Of a stretch of 64,000 bases of DNA, positions 8,510 to 18,194 are shown piece by piece. Under the pieces are notes generated by a model. That model saw nothing but the letters and a program-made list of their open reading frames with translations, had not been told where the DNA came from and ran no database searches. The translations under genes and the position numbers were made by a program. The stretch's first letter is position 1, and each line of letters opens with the position of its first letter. Source of the stretch: Yersinia aleksiciae (GTDB lineage Bacteria > Pseudomonadota > Gammaproteobacteria > Enterobacterales > Enterobacteriaceae); assembly GCF_001047675.1 (NCBI RefSeq), contig NZ_CP011975.1:3264073-3328072 (forward strand), given 5' to 3'.

Positions 8510-9721
8510 TTAGCCAAACCAGCGATGGAACATCAGCTTGATGTAATCCACCATGCGGCTAAAGATCCCGCCTTCTTTCACTTCGTTCATCACCACCAGT
8601 GGGCGTTGGTCGATAGTTTTGCCATCTAACTGGAAGTTAATCATCCCAACCACCTGATTTTTCGCCAATGGAGCATGAATTTCAGGTGTATTCAGTACAT
8701 AGCTGGCTTTCAGGTCTTTCATGCGACCACGTGGGATTGTCAGGTAAACGTCTTTATCAACGCCCAACTGCACACGGTCACTGTCACCGAACCAGACTGG
8801 CTCTGAAGCAAACTCTTTACCGACTTTCAGGGGTGCCACAGTTTCAAAGAAACGGAAGCCCCATGTCAGCAGTTTTTTACTTTCAGTTTCGCGGCCTTTA
8901 TAGGTGCGACCACCCAGCACTGCTGAGATCAAACGCATTTGCCCATCAGTGGCTGAAGCCACCAGATTATAGCCAGCAGAGGCAGTATGACCCGTTTTGA
9001 TACCATCAACATTCAAGCTGGTATCCCACAATAAACCGTTGCGATTCATCTGGCGGATATTGTTGAAGGTGAACTCTTTCTCTTTGTAGATAGCATACTC
9101 ATCTGGCACATCACGAATCAGTGCCTGACCAATCAGCGCCATATCGCGCGCCGAACTGAATTGACCATCAGCATCTAAACCGTGCACGGTTTTGAAATGG
9201 GTATTTTTCAGGCCCAGCGCGTTAACGTAGTTATTCATCAGGTTAACGAATGAGTCTTGGCTGCCAGCGACGTAATCGGCCATAGCAACACAAGCATCGT
9301 TACCCGATTGCAGGTTGATACCACGGGTCAGTTTAGATACCGGAACGCGGTCGCCAGGTTTCAGGAACATCAACGAGGAGCCTTGGAATTCCGGATTACC
9401 GGTTGCCCAGGCATCTTTGCCCACAGTAACCATGTCTTCCGGCCCGATTTTACCCGCTTTGATCGCCTGACCGATAACATAGCTGGTCATCATTTTGGTC
9501 AAACTGGCTGGGTTGCGGCGCGCATCAGCATTCATTTCTGCCAATACTTTGCCGGAGTTGTAATCAATCAGAATATAGGCTTCCGCGTCGATCTGTGGCA
9601 CGCCGGGGATCATGGTTTTCAGATTGACGTCATCAGCGTTTGCAGCAGAGGCTGCGCTCATAACAATAACAGTGCCGAGCGCCAGGCTCTTGATAATGCG
9701 AGAAGTAGTTACATATTTCAT
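8510..9721 (-). CDS. dacA: D-alanyl-D-alanine carboxypeptidase PBP5
   Basis: 403 residues. A signal peptide ends at about residue 29 (AASAANA). The penicillin-binding motifs are SLTK at 73-76, SGN in [10 protein letters not shown], and KTG in [10 protein letters not shown]. The C-terminal amphipathic helix ([11 protein letters not shown]) anchors it on the periplasmic face of the inner membrane. It trims the terminal D-Ala from peptidoglycan pentapeptides, which helps keep uniform cell shape. Confidence 0.97.
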   Translation of the reverse strand: MKYVTTSRIIKSLALGTVIVMSAASAANADDVNLKTMIPGVPQIDAEAYILIDYNSGKVLAEMNADARRNPASLTKMMTSYVIGQAIKAGKIGPEDMVTVGKDAWATGNPEFQGSSLMFLKPGDRVPVSKLTRGINLQSGNDACVAMADYVAGSQDSFVNLMNNYVNALGLKNTHFKTVHGLDADGQFSSARDMALIGQALIRDVPDEYAIYKEKEFTFNNIRQMNRNGLLWDTSLNVDGIKTGHTASAGYNLVASATDGQMRLISAVLGGRTYKGRETESKKLLTWGFRFFETVAPLKVGKEFASEPVWFGDSDRVQLGVDKDVYLTIPRGRMKDLKASYVLNTPEIHAPLAKNQVVGMINFQLDGKTIDQRPLVVMNEVKEGGIFSRMVDYIKLMFHRWFG

Positions 9722-9774
9722 GATCAGGACAACAACATCCGTGGGAGTAAGTTAAGAACGTGCCACACTATAAC

Positions 9775-9899
9775 ATACCCTGTTCAATTGGCGTTGTAGC
9801 TGTGTTAGCGGCCCTCACTCACCCGAATTATTGACTTGAGCCAGATTATCGGGATTCGCTCGTTTGCTGCCTTGCTTCAATGCTAATCAGTTTGGGATA
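9775..9899. repeat. Dispersed imperfect-palindromic repeat, copy A
   Basis: Part of the 282-bp dacA-rlpA spacer. It aligns with copy B at 55412-55538: both contain ACTCACCCGAAT, then ATCGGGATT and TTTGCTGCC/CTTGCTGCC, and end TTTGGG-TA. The organisation (short inverted ends, central CACCCGA/TCGGG) is that of the intergenic palindromic elements common in Yersinia. The family name needs a search. Confidence 0.6.
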
Positions 9900-10003
9900 C
9901 ACCAATGCGGCGTTTATGCTTTTAACCGTAACATCCTGTTTGTACAGTCGGTTACGGTTTTCTTTATGAGATCAGCCCTAAATTGCTACAAGTTATGTAC
10001 ATT

Positions 10004-11116
10004 TTAGGGTGCTGCAACCACAAATGACTGCTGCTGTGCTTCGCTCGACAGGCGTTGTTGTAGTTCAATGGCCTGTTGACGACTGCTAAACGGCCCAAGC
10101 TGGACACGATGTACACTGCCATTGGTTGCCACTTTACCCGGTACACCGAAACGTTGGCTCAAGCTTTGCTGCCAAGTTTGTGCTCGCTGAGCATCGCTCA
10201 ATGCACCGACCTGTACCACATAGCCGCCTGATGTTGCTGTGGCAGTGGATGCTGCGGCGACTGATGACGTCACTGGGTCAGGGTTGGCAACAACCGGTGG
10301 ACTGACGGACCCTGAACTCATCGCTGAGGGTGACGTCGTGGCGGCTTCTGAACCTTCCAGTACGCCAGCAGGTACCGGGGTTGATGCACGCAGGAAGCCG
10401 CTGCTTTGTGGCGCGACTGGCTGTGTGGCATCAGCGCCAGACAAACGACTATTATCGATAGGGCGCACCGGAGCACTGACTGCGGGGGCATCCTGCTGTA
10501 TTGGTGTACCCATCCCGCTGGAGCCTAAGTCTGGGCGGCTTGGCAGAGCATAACTCTGCTTGGCGATAGTGGTTCCCACCATGCCGGGGCCAGAGAGCGA
10601 ACCGTCTGGTGCGACATTGATGAAATCAATCTTCACCTTGGTGTTATTTGAGATATTCAGGCGGTCGGCGGCCGCTTTGGATAAGTCAATCACCCGCCCT
10701 GGGGTGTATGGGCCACGGTCATTCACTCGCACCACAATTTGGCGGCCATTGCTGACGTTGGTCACTCGGACATAACTTGGGATTGGCAATGTCGGGTGGG
10801 CGGCGGTTAAGGCATTGGGATCAAAGGTTTCGCCCGTGGCTGTGGTGTTGCCGTTGGCTTCTTCACCATACCAGGCAGCCAGGCCGATCTGAGTGAAGTT
10901 TTGTGGATCTTGGATGATGCTGTAGGACTGCCCATTAACCTTATAATCCTGATTAAAATTAGGATTGAAAGGCTCGTAGCGCGGTTCGGCGCCGCCGATC
11001 TCGACTACTGGGCCGTTATACGTCTGCTGCACTTGTTGTTGGGGTGCCGGAGGCTGACTGGTACATGCTGATAACAGTACGCCTGCGATGCCGATCCAAA
11101 GCCATTCCTTACGCAT
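10004..11116 (-). CDS. rlpA: Septal-ring lytic transglycosylase lipoprotein RlpA
   Basis: 370 residues. The lipobox LLSAC gives lipidated Cys18. A double-psi beta-barrel domain follows, containing GLAAWYGEEANG and VRVNDRGPYTPGRVIDLS (catalytic Glu and Asp type positions). A Pro/Ser/Ala-rich linker leads to a C-terminal SPOR domain from about residue 295 (YVVQVGALSD). SPOR domains bind glycan strands stripped of peptides at division sites. Last gene of the mrdA-mrdB-rlpA run, 9 bp after mrdB. Confidence 0.95.
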   Translation of the reverse strand: MRKEWLWIGIAGVLLSACTSQPPAPQQQVQQTYNGPVVEIGGAEPRYEPFNPNFNQDYKVNGQSYSIIQDPQNFTQIGLAAWYGEEANGNTTATGETFDPNALTAAHPTLPIPSYVRVTNVSNGRQIVVRVNDRGPYTPGRVIDLSKAAADRLNISNNTKVKIDFINVAPDGSLSGPGMVGTTIAKQSYALPSRPDLGSSGMGTPIQQDAPAVSAPVRPIDNSRLSGADATQPVAPQSSGFLRASTPVPAGVLEGSEAATTSPSAMSSGSVSPPVVANPDPVTSSVAAASTATATSGGYVVQVGALSDAQRAQTWQQSLSQRFGVPGKVATNGSVHRVQLGPFSSRQQAIELQQRLSSEAQQQSFVVAAP

Positions 11117-11125
11117 TGCTCACCT

Positions 11126-12238
11126 CTATAAATTCTTAGATAACATTTTTCGATGAGTATGTATCGACATCACGATACCAAACCCGGCCATCAGAACTAT
11201 CAGCGCCGAGCCTCCGTAGCTGACCAAAGGCAAAGGTACGCCAACCACAGGTAAAATTCCACTGACCATGCCTATGTTAACAAACACATAAACAAATAGT
11301 ATCAGCATTAATCCCCCGACCATAACACGGCCAAAGGTGGTTTGTGCATGGGCTGCAATCACCAGACCGCGCATGATCAGGCACAGATAAAGCGCCAAAA
11401 GAACCAGGAAGCCAATTAGACCCAACTCCTCCGCCAGCACGGCAAAGATAAAGTCGGTATGGCGCTCCGGTAGGAACTCCAGCTGTGACTGAGTGCCATG
11501 CAGCCAGCCTTTGCCCGATAACCCACCTGAACCAATCGCAATTTTAGATTGAATAATATGATAACCCGCGCCGAGCGGATCGCTCTCCGGGTCCAGCAGC
11601 ATCATCACGCGGTCCCGCTGATAGCCATGCATCAGGAAGAACCACAAAATAGGAATAAACCCAGCGACCAAAACGGCAGCAATAGCGATTAAGCGCCAGC
11701 TCATGCCCGAAAGGAACAGGACAAACAGACCTGAGGCCGCAATCAGGATTGATGTGCCAAGGTCCGGTTGAGCGGCCACCAGTAAGGTCGGCATAAAGAT
11801 TAAAATCAGCGCGATGCCGGTATTTTTCAGTGAAGGCGGGCAGACGTCACGGTTCATAAACCGTGCCACCATCAATGGTACCGCAATTTTAGCAATTTCA
11901 GAGGGTTGGAAGCGGATAAAGCCCAAATCCAACCAGCGCTGCGCCCCTTTACTGATTTGGCCAAAAGCATCAACCAAGACCAGTAATATCACGCAAACGA
12001 AATAGAGGTAGGGCGCCCAGCTTTCATAGACGCGTGGCGGTATCTGTGCCATCACCAACATGACAACCAGACCCATGGCAATTTGGCCAACCTTGCGCTC
12101 CATCATGCCAATATCCTGCCCGCTCGCACTCCACATCACGAAAGCGCTATAAGCCAGCAGCGCCAGGACGCAGAGCAGAAACGGCAGGTCAATGTGCATT
12201 TTGTACCACAAAGAGCCTTTTTGTTGATTATCAGTCAT
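11126..12238 (-). CDS. mrdB: Peptidoglycan glycosyltransferase MrdB (RodA)
   Basis: 370 residues and ten membrane helices of the SEDS family. PDLGTSILI and the EELGLIGFL segment carry the conserved catalytic-pocket Asp and Glu, and VSYGGSALI is the C-terminal signature. It polymerises lipid II with PBP2 (mrdA, 22 bp upstream) in the elongasome. Confidence 0.97.
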   Translation of the reverse strand: MTDNQQKGSLWYKMHIDLPFLLCVLALLAYSAFVMWSASGQDIGMMERKVGQIAMGLVVMLVMAQIPPRVYESWAPYLYFVCVILLVLVDAFGQISKGAQRWLDLGFIRFQPSEIAKIAVPLMVARFMNRDVCPPSLKNTGIALILIFMPTLLVAAQPDLGTSILIAASGLFVLFLSGMSWRLIAIAAVLVAGFIPILWFFLMHGYQRDRVMMLLDPESDPLGAGYHIIQSKIAIGSGGLSGKGWLHGTQSQLEFLPERHTDFIFAVLAEELGLIGFLVLLALYLCLIMRGLVIAAHAQTTFGRVMVGGLMLILFVYVFVNIGMVSGILPVVGVPLPLVSYGGSALIVLMAGFGIVMSIHTHRKMLSKNL

Positions 12239-12260
12239 GAGTTACCTTAATCCACTTCAG

Positions 12261-14156
12261 CTAATCTGCTTCTACACCCGGAGGAAGAGGGGCCGCATCC
12301 GGTAATTCAGTATTGTTATCACCTAACAAAATGTGGTCGAGGATTTGGCGAGTAATGGTACCTACCGCAGGCCCTGCGCCACCATTTTCCAAAATCATGG
12401 CGACAGAGACTGTTGGGTTTTCGTAAGGGGCAAAGGCCACCATCAATTTGTGGTCACGTAAGTGCTCTGCGACTTTGTGCGCATTATAGGTTTCATAGCT
12501 GTAAACCTGTGCCGTCCCTGATTTTGCCGCAGCCTTATACGGCGCGCCTTCAAAGAACTTACGACCCGTCCCGTTAGGACGATTGGCAACACCATACATG
12601 CCATCTTTGGCGATTTCCCAATAGCCTGAATGAATATCACCAATTTGCGTGGTGTCTTCTTGTTTGTAGGGCACTAATACGCCATCAATACGAGTACTTT
12701 GCAACAGATGTGGTGTTTTAACCGCCCCATCATTAATCAGTGTCATCAACGCTTTTGCCATCTGAATAGGGGTGGCTGTCCAATAACCTTGGCCGATACC
12801 TACAGGGATGGTATCCCCTTGATACCAAGGTTTTTTATGGCGTTTTTGTTTCCATTCACGTGTCGGCATCAGACCGGCTCGCTCTTCGGATAAATCAATG
12901 CCGGTATATTCACCGTAACCGAACTTGGTCATCCATGCGGACAAACGGTCAATCCCCATGTCATAAGCCACCTGATAGAAGAAGGTATCCGCCGACTCCT
13001 CCAGAGCCTTGGTGACATTCAACCGACCATGGCCCCACTTTTTCCAGTCGCGGAAGCGTTTTTCCGAGCCAGGCAACTGCCACCAGCCGGGGTCAAACAG
13101 ACTGGTATTTCTGGTGATCACACCGGCACTCAGTGCAGACACGGCGATATAAGGTTTTACCGTCGACGCCGGTGGGTAAACGCCTTGAGTGGCGCGGTTA
13201 ATCAGCGGGCGGTTAGGATCGTTCAGTAGCCCCTGATAATCTTTGCTGGTGATGCCATCGACAAACAGATTCGGGTCATAACTTGGATTCGACACCAAGG
13301 CTAAGATACCGCCGGTACGTGGGTCAGTGACCACTACCGCAGCACGGCTACCGCTAAGTAATTGTTCAATATAGGTTTGTAGGTGCAAATCGAGTGTCAG
13401 ATAGATATCTTTACCGGCTTGCGGCGGCTGCTCATGCAACTGACGAATTACCCGGCCACGGTTATTGACTTCAACCTCTTCATAACCGGTCTTGCCGTGC
13501 AAGACGGATTCATAATAACGCTCAATACCGAGCTTGCCGATATCGTGGGTTGCAGCATAGTTAGCAAGAATGCCCTCTTTATCCAACCGTTCGACATCTT
13601 TATCGTTAATCTTGGAAACATAACCGATAACGTGAGTTAGGGCAGAGCCATACGGATAGAAGCGGCGTTGATAGCCTTTGACTTCAATACCGGGGAAGCG
13701 GAATTGGTTTACGGCGAAGCGAGCGACCTGAACCTCGGTCAGCGGTGTTTTAACCGCAATAGAGGTAAAGCGACGTGAGCGCTTACGTTCTTTTTCAAAG
13801 TTGGCGATATCCTCATCCGTCAGATCCACTATCGGGCGTAGTGCATTGAGCGTGGCGGGGAGATCTTCGATTTTTTCCGGCATCAATTCTAACTGATAAA
13901 TGGTCCGGTTCATCGCCAGTGGGGTGCCGTTGCGGTCAAATATCATGCCACGGCTAGGGGCAATAGGGACCAGCTTGATGCGGTTTTCATTGGAACGGGT
14001 GCGATAGTCTTCGAAACGCACTATCTGCAAATTGTACATGTTTGCGACCAATACCCCACTTAGTAGCAGGATACCGAGGAAAGCCACCAAGGCGCGGCGG
14101 ACAAATAAGGCTGACTCAGCCGAATAGTCGCGAAAAGAGTTGGGTTCTTTTTTCAT
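12261..14156 (-). CDS. mrdA: Penicillin-binding protein 2 (transpeptidase)
   Basis: 631 residues. An N-terminal membrane anchor is at about 20-42, followed by the PBP dimer domain (APSRGMIFDRNG). Transpeptidase motifs are STVK near residue 330, SAD (ESADTFFYQ) and KSGT (AAKSGTAQVY). It crosslinks peptidoglycan for lateral wall growth with RodA. It is first of the mrdA-mrdB-rlpA set, 74 bp after rlmH. Confidence 0.97.
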   Translation of the reverse strand: MKKEPNSFRDYSAESALFVRRALVAFLGILLLSGVLVANMYNLQIVRFEDYRTRSNENRIKLVPIAPSRGMIFDRNGTPLAMNRTIYQLELMPEKIEDLPATLNALRPIVDLTDEDIANFEKERKRSRRFTSIAVKTPLTEVQVARFAVNQFRFPGIEVKGYQRRFYPYGSALTHVIGYVSKINDKDVERLDKEGILANYAATHDIGKLGIERYYESVLHGKTGYEEVEVNNRGRVIRQLHEQPPQAGKDIYLTLDLHLQTYIEQLLSGSRAAVVVTDPRTGGILALVSNPSYDPNLFVDGITSKDYQGLLNDPNRPLINRATQGVYPPASTVKPYIAVSALSAGVITRNTSLFDPGWWQLPGSEKRFRDWKKWGHGRLNVTKALEESADTFFYQVAYDMGIDRLSAWMTKFGYGEYTGIDLSEERAGLMPTREWKQKRHKKPWYQGDTIPVGIGQGYWTATPIQMAKALMTLINDGAVKTPHLLQSTRIDGVLVPYKQEDTTQIGDIHSGYWEIAKDGMYGVANRPNGTGRKFFEGAPYKAAAKSGTAQVYSYETYNAHKVAEHLRDHKLMVAFAPYENPTVSVAMILENGGAGPAVGTITRQILDHILLGDNNTELPDAAPLPPGVEAD

Positions 14157-14230
14157 CCCGCAGCTACTTCATTTGGTCCAAAACCAGCACTTTATTTAAG
14201 GCCATCATTTTACTCAGGTTCATCGCCCGC

Positions 14231-14701
14231 TTATTCCCGGTGATAAGGGTGATTGGTCGTAATACTCCAGGCGCGGTAGAGACTCTCGGCCACTAAAACA
14301 CGCACTAAAGGATGGGGTAGCGTTAGCGGAGAGAGCGACCAGCTCTGCTCTGCGGCAGCTTTACAGGCCGGGGCTAACCCCTCAGGCCCGCCAATCAACA
14401 GACTGACATCACGGCCATCCTGCTTCCAGCGTTCTAATTGCTGCGCTAATTGCGGGGTCTCCCAGGGAGTGCCTGGGATATCCAGCGTGACAATGCGGTT
14501 GTTCTTGCCAACCGCCGCCAGCATTAGCTCGCCCTCTTTTTCCAAAATGCGTTTGATATCCGCATTCTTGCCCCGCTTACCTGCCGGTATCTCTACCAGC
14601 TCGAAGGGCATATCTTTGGGAAAGCGGCGCAGGTAATCGATAAAACCTGTCTGCACCCAGTCTGGCATTTTAGTGCCGACGGCTACCAGTTGCAGTTTCA
14701 C
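14231..14701 (-). CDS. rlmH: 23S rRNA pseudouridine-1915 N3-methyltransferase RlmH
   Basis: 156 residues with the SPOUT trefoil-knot signature [17 protein letters not shown] and the C-terminal [18 protein letters not shown]. It methylates pseudouridine 1915 in helix 69 of 70S ribosomes. It follows rsfS by 3 bp and is surely co-transcribed and translationally coupled. Confidence 0.96.
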   Translation of the reverse strand: MKLQLVAVGTKMPDWVQTGFIDYLRRFPKDMPFELVEIPAGKRGKNADIKRILEKEGELMLAAVGKNNRIVTLDIPGTPWETPQLAQQLERWKQDGRDVSLLIGGPEGLAPACKAAAEQSWSLSPLTLPHPLVRVLVAESLYRAWSITTNHPYHRE

Positions 14702-14704
14702 CGC

Positions 14705-15022
14705 TTAGCTCCAGAGTTTTTCCAGTTCGTACAGACGGCGACTCTCTTCTTGCATCACGTGGACAATCACTTCGCCCAGATCAACTACAACCCAGTCAGA
14801 GACACCCTGACCTTCAACACCCAGTGGGATCATGCCTGCAACACGGGATTCCTGTACCAGATTGTCTGCCAGTGCCATAACATGGCGGGTAGACGTACCG
14901 GTGCAGATGATCATGCAATCAGTGATACTGGACTTACCTTGGACATCTATAGTGATAATGTCTTGGCCTTTCAAATCATCGAGCTTGTCGATAACAAATT
15001 CTTGGAGCGCTTTACCTTGCAA
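14705..15022 (-). CDS. rsfS: Ribosomal silencing factor RsfS
   Basis: 105 residues, near-identical to E. coli YbeB ([20 protein letters not shown] ... [18 protein letters not shown]). It binds L14 and blocks subunit joining during starvation. The start codon is TTG (15020-15022), not ATG, with GGGGAA about 4 nt upstream. That ribosome site, the start and the first five codons all lie inside the 25-bp att core. The prophage therefore keeps the protein intact but replaces everything upstream, including the native promoter. Confidence 0.96.
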   Translation of the reverse strand: MQGKALQEFVIDKLDDLKGQDIITIDVQGKSSITDCMIICTGTSTRHVMALADNLVQESRVAGMIPLGVEGQGVSDWVVVDLGEVIVHVMQEESRRLYELEKLWS

Positions 15023-15031
15023 AGGTTCCCC
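15007..15031. other. attL core
   Basis: 25-bp core identical to 55370-55394. It contains, on the minus strand, the GGGG ribosome site, TTG start and first five codons of rsfS. Homology stops exactly at A15006/G55369 and T15032/C55395. Confidence 0.9.
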
Positions 15032-15096
15032 TTAATTTTTTCTAATTTAATCAGTTGGTTACACTGTGCAGGTCGAAATTATTCGAAATTCGTTCA

Positions 15097-16173
15097 CTAC
15101 ACTTCTATCTCGATCCATTCACTTCCACGAACATCACGATATTTATCGGTTGTTTGTGCGGATTTATGCCCGAGGATTTTTTGAGAGAAAGCCTCTCCCT
15201 TTTCCTTTTCGTAGAGCCTAGAAGCCAAGCTTCTTATCTCATGAAACGGAGGTGGATTGACGCCTTCCCAAGTAATGTTTGCTAAATCTCTCGCTCTGGC
15301 AAATCGCTTAGTTAGCGTTTTATCTGCAAATGCCTCGCCCTTTTCAGATGAAATTATCGTCTCACCTTTGATTGGCCGATTTTCGCAGCGCGAGATGATA
15401 TCACGCAAAGACAGCGAAAGGGTATCTAGCTTAACATCAAATGGAATGACGATCCTCATCCCTGTCTTTTCTTGCTCAACAAACAATTTATCATCCTTGA
15501 TATCTGTCCACTTCATTTTGCGCACATCGCCGACCCGCTGCCCTGTTATTATTGCTAGGTCCATACTATCGACAACCCAACTCGGCATGTCTCCTGCCGC
15601 CGCTCTGATGGCTAGGAAATTATCGAGTGATAACCTAGCTCGTCTCACTTCTATTTTTGGGTTTTTGGTTGCGTCTACAGGGTTAATATCAATAACTCCC
15701 TCCGATATTGCTTCCCTGAAAAAATCAGTAAGAAATGACCGCATCAATTTAGCAGAAGCGGCCTTTCCATTATTCGTGTAATCGTTAAGAAGTGTTGCGA
15801 CATCTTTAGTGCTAATGCTCTCGATCGGCCTTGTGGAGAATAAATCGTCGATGACATCCAATCTGCTGTGATAGCCAAGGAGTGTTTTGCTTTTTAATCC
15901 TCTTTTGCTTAGCGTGGTTGTGTACGTTTTAACCCAATCTGATACGGTGACAACAGCAACGCTATTGATGCGATCAACAAGCCTTGCCGATGTACCTGAA
16001 TCCATTAGCTGCATGTTAGCCTCGACGGCCTGATTTATTGCTGAGCGCTTATCTCGCCCAAGGCCGAATTCTTTACCCGTCCTTGGGTCTTTATAGCTGT
16101 AATAACCACCGTTGCGAACGTATAAATTCGGTGGCAAATCACGCAGTGCGGCGGATCGCCTTCTTGCTGCCAT
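15097..16173 (-). CDS. int: Lambda-type tyrosine integrase
   Basis: 358 residues, collinear with lambda Int from the arm-binding N-terminal domain (DLPPNLYVRNGGYYSYKDPR) onward. Catalytic residues are visible: Arg in ITGQRVGDVRKM, HEIR (His/Arg), His in LGHKSAQTT, and nucleophile Tyr345 in TDKYRDVRG. It recombines attP with the rsfS attB. It lies 65 bp from attL, reads toward rsfS, and overlaps xis by 35 bp as in lambda. Confidence 0.97.
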   Translation of the reverse strand: MAARRRSAALRDLPPNLYVRNGGYYSYKDPRTGKEFGLGRDKRSAINQAVEANMQLMDSGTSARLVDRINSVAVVTVSDWVKTYTTTLSKRGLKSKTLLGYHSRLDVIDDLFSTRPIESISTKDVATLLNDYTNNGKAASAKLMRSFLTDFFREAISEGVIDINPVDATKNPKIEVRRARLSLDNFLAIRAAAGDMPSWVVDSMDLAIITGQRVGDVRKMKWTDIKDDKLFVEQEKTGMRIVIPFDVKLDTLSLSLRDIISRCENRPIKGETIISSEKGEAFADKTLTKRFARARDLANITWEGVNPPPFHEIRSLASRLYEKEKGEAFSQKILGHKSAQTTDKYRDVRGSEWIEIEV

Positions 16174-16381
16174 TTCTAATCCTTGATATTAAGTTGTTTG
16201 TGGGTATTGGATTGGTTCTATCTGCGGGGTTTCTATATATTGCGGTTGATTCAACTTCGTACTCTTTTCCTACTCGTTCCGGTGGAGGGTATATTTTTCC
16301 CGCTTCCACCCATCTATATATTTGCTTCATTGATCTCGGCCTGTCTCGTTGTTCATTCCATTCTTTCAGGCTAATTTTCAT
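16139..16381 (-). CDS. xis: Excisionase (Xis)
   Basis: 80 residues, similar to lambda Xis: SLKEWNEQRDRPRSMKQIYR and RWVEAGKIYPPPERVGKEY form the winged-helix DNA-binding domain, and a basic tail ends SRIRNGSKKAIRR. It should bend the attachment arm and direct Int towards excision. The start overlaps the stop of the upstream gene by 4 bp. Confidence 0.9.
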   Translation of the reverse strand: MKISLKEWNEQRDRPRSMKQIYRWVEAGKIYPPPERVGKEYEVESTAIYRNPADRTNPIPTNNLISRIRNGSKKAIRRTA

Positions 16382-16608
16382 AACTGGCCTCTTATCTCTT
16401 TATCAATCTGACGGACGTAATAACTCAACCAGCGCTTTGCTGGGAAAGTTGTCGGCGGTAGGCCGGTGATTTTTTTTGCGTGGCGGTCGAGGATTTCGGT
16501 GAAGTGCTTATCGTGTTCTTGAATTGGGTATTTCTCTTTAACCTCTCTTATTTCAGTAAGCGCATCCTTGGCGACAGACCTGATAGCATTCTCTATTGTG
16601 GCTTCCAT
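16378..16608 (-). CDS. Phage protein of unknown function, 76 aa
   Basis: Not recognised. Acidic N-terminal half, then TFPAKRWLSYYVRQIDKEI. It overlaps the previous gene by 16 bp and xis by 4 bp, typical of tightly packed leftward early operons. Confidence 0.65.
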   Translation of the reverse strand: MEATIENAIRSVAKDALTEIREVKEKYPIQEHDKHFTEILDRHAKKITGLPPTTFPAKRWLSYYVRQIDKEIRGQL

Positions 16609-16838
16609 TTCGGCATTGCCTCATCAATCGGAACCAGTCGCCGCTCCGCCAAGACATCCACGCACTCATCAAAGTCAGATGTGTACGCATCGAGTAGCTG
16701 CTCGCGGTCCTGATACTTCCGCATCCCATCCCACCAGAGTTTTTGCCCGGTTCCGCGAACCACGCCAAGCCGCTTAGCCCAATGCGGCGCTCCGATGAAA
16801 TCACTGACGGAGCCAGACAACATCATCCATTGCATCAT
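16593..16838 (-). CDS. Phage protein of unknown function, 81 aa
   Basis: Begins MMQWMMLSGSVSDF, with an AAGGGAG ribosome site upstream. Contains AKRLGVVRGTGQKLWWDGMR and an acidic C-terminal half. Function unknown. A different-frame ORF over the same bases (16553-16804) lacks a ribosome site. Confidence 0.6.
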   Translation of the reverse strand: MMQWMMLSGSVSDFIGAPHWAKRLGVVRGTGQKLWWDGMRKYQDREQLLDAYTSDFDECVDVLAERRLVPIDEAMPKWKPQ

Positions 16839-16948
16839 TGGTAAACTCCCTTCATAGCATCACCTATCACATAGATAATCATGCACATAGAGAAGAGGGT
16901 GAGGATTATCGCTACCAATATTTCCGTTGATAATTTGAGTCGTTTCAT
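16835..16948 (-). CDS. 37-residue single-span membrane peptide
   Basis: Reads MKRLKLSTEILVAIILTLFS and continues through one hydrophobic helix (about residues 9-29). The stop overlaps the next start (ATGATG), and the start overlaps the end of the methyltransferase gene by 4 bp. Stop-start overlap on both sides makes it very likely translated. Role unknown. Confidence 0.6.
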   Translation of the reverse strand: MKRLKLSTEILVAIILTLFSMCMIIYVIGDAMKGVYQ

Positions 16949-17487
16949 GCTGCTTTACTCTCGGTTAATATTTCCTGCCCGATCGCCTTCAGCTCATCGC
17001 GTTTAACTGTTGTGAACATGCAGCGAGGTTTGATGAATGGCCGCCAGATGAATAACAGCGAACCTTTGTTGTTACCGTTGATTGGCTTGCCAGTGTCAGA
17101 ACGCAGAAACGATATACGGCCATCAGTAATGAATCGCACCTCATCGACTGATTGCAGTGCTTGGCTAAACCAACCGACAGATGAGTCAGCGGGGACAAGC
17201 ATCACCACGGTTTGGAGTTGCTGCTTACATTGCTCAGCGGCCTTGGTTACCCATGGTGAAATATCGGAGTAGGGTGGATTGCACCAGATGGCCCCGTAAC
17301 TTTCCCATGCACTAATAAGTGCATCGCCTTGCTCTGTTAGATATCTGGCGCACAGAGCGCTCTTATGGCTGGCTGCCGCATCTAGGTAAAAGCCAAACTC
17401 AATATCCAGAGCGGTGAATATGTCGGTAGGTGTCATCCATAAATCTTTCAGGTTGTCCGGTGTGTGGCTGCCGCCAAAATCACTCAT
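16945..17487 (-). CDS. Phage DNA N6-adenine methyltransferase
   Basis: 180 residues of the phage Dam-like family. DLWMTPTDIF at the start, the AdoMet-site-type FYLDAAASH, and the catalytic motif NPPY (WCNPPYSDISPW) are present. It likely methylates adenine in phage DNA, perhaps to evade host restriction or mimic Dam marking; that role is inference. It overlaps the upstream methyltransferase gene by 4 bp, so the two are translationally coupled. Confidence 0.88.
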   Translation of the reverse strand: MSDFGGSHTPDNLKDLWMTPTDIFTALDIEFGFYLDAAASHKSALCARYLTEQGDALISAWESYGAIWCNPPYSDISPWVTKAAEQCKQQLQTVVMLVPADSSVGWFSQALQSVDEVRFITDGRISFLRSDTGKPINGNNKGSLLFIWRPFIKPRCMFTTVKRDELKAIGQEILTESKAA

Positions 17488-18194
17488 GCCGCCTCCTTTA
17501 CTGCTTTAAGATGCGGAGCGTTAGCCTGGTAAACCGCTTCAGCGAAACCTCGGGGCGTGGCGCTTCGAATGTTCTTCACTCGATCTGACTTTCCACCCAA
17601 TTTAAGGTGCTGAGTTGAATAACCCTCAGGAACAGGAACTGGCAACTTATCTGGCATAACAAACCCTCCACCGGTCCATAGGCATGTTTTCTTGGGATAG
17701 GCATCACGCGGGGCAATGTAATCGGGATAGGTTGGATGAACGTCATCAACTGGTAGATAACCACCGTAGTCGCTCGGATTAAAGATGAAATCTGGCTTCC
17801 CGAATATCCCACTGAAAACACTTACTGGATTTTCGAAGAACCATGGTGCGCCGGTAATTTCACCAACCATCCTGCATTGCTCGGCAATAAGTGCGGCCTT
17901 AGCCTGAAAATGAGTATCCGCATTGCGTTTCTTTTCGAAGTGAGCAGCACCACTTACAGCTACGTCCGTACATGGTGGAAATCCTGCAACAAACACGATT
18001 TTTTCATTCCGGATAACATCACCCAGAGCGGCAGCAGCCGTCAGGACTGTGTCTGGCCACTTTCGTATTCCCGCCTGGTTACTTTTCTCTATGTGTTGAG
18101 GGTCAATTAAAATTGCATCATAGCCAGCCGCCACCCATGGCCCTGCCATTATCCCTGTTAGGTCGCACAGGCAAATAATCGTTCCTCTACTCAT
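17484..18194 (-). CDS. Phage C5-cytosine methyltransferase-like protein
   Basis: 236 residues. AGFPPCTDVAVSG is a motif IV-like PPC catalytic loop and WFFENPVSVFSG is motif VI-like ENP. The N-terminal CLCDLTGIMAGPWVAAGYD resembles the AdoMet-binding motif I. It is shorter than restriction-type C5 methylases, with no clear target-recognition domain. Likely a DNA cytosine methyltransferase; substrate and specificity unknown. Confidence 0.75.
   Translation of the reverse strand: MSRGTIICLCDLTGIMAGPWVAAGYDAILIDPQHIEKSNQAGIRKWPDTVLTAAAALGDVIRNEKIVFVAGFPPCTDVAVSGAAHFEKKRNADTHFQAKAALIAEQCRMVGEITGAPWFFENPVSVFSGIFGKPDFIFNPSDYGGYLPVDDVHPTYPDYIAPRDAYPKKTCLWTGGGFVMPDKLPVPVPEGYSTQHLKLGGKSDRVKNIRSATPRGFAEAVYQANAPHLKAVKEAA

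Noticed and set aside
15257-15781. 174-codon plus-strand ORF opposite int
   Set aside because: Pure antisense shadow of the clearly recognised integrase gene.
16553-16804. 83-codon minus-strand ORF overlapping the 81-residue gene
   Set aside because: No ribosome site and Ser/Arg/Gly-rich shadow composition. The alternative frame has AAGGGAG and coupled neighbours.
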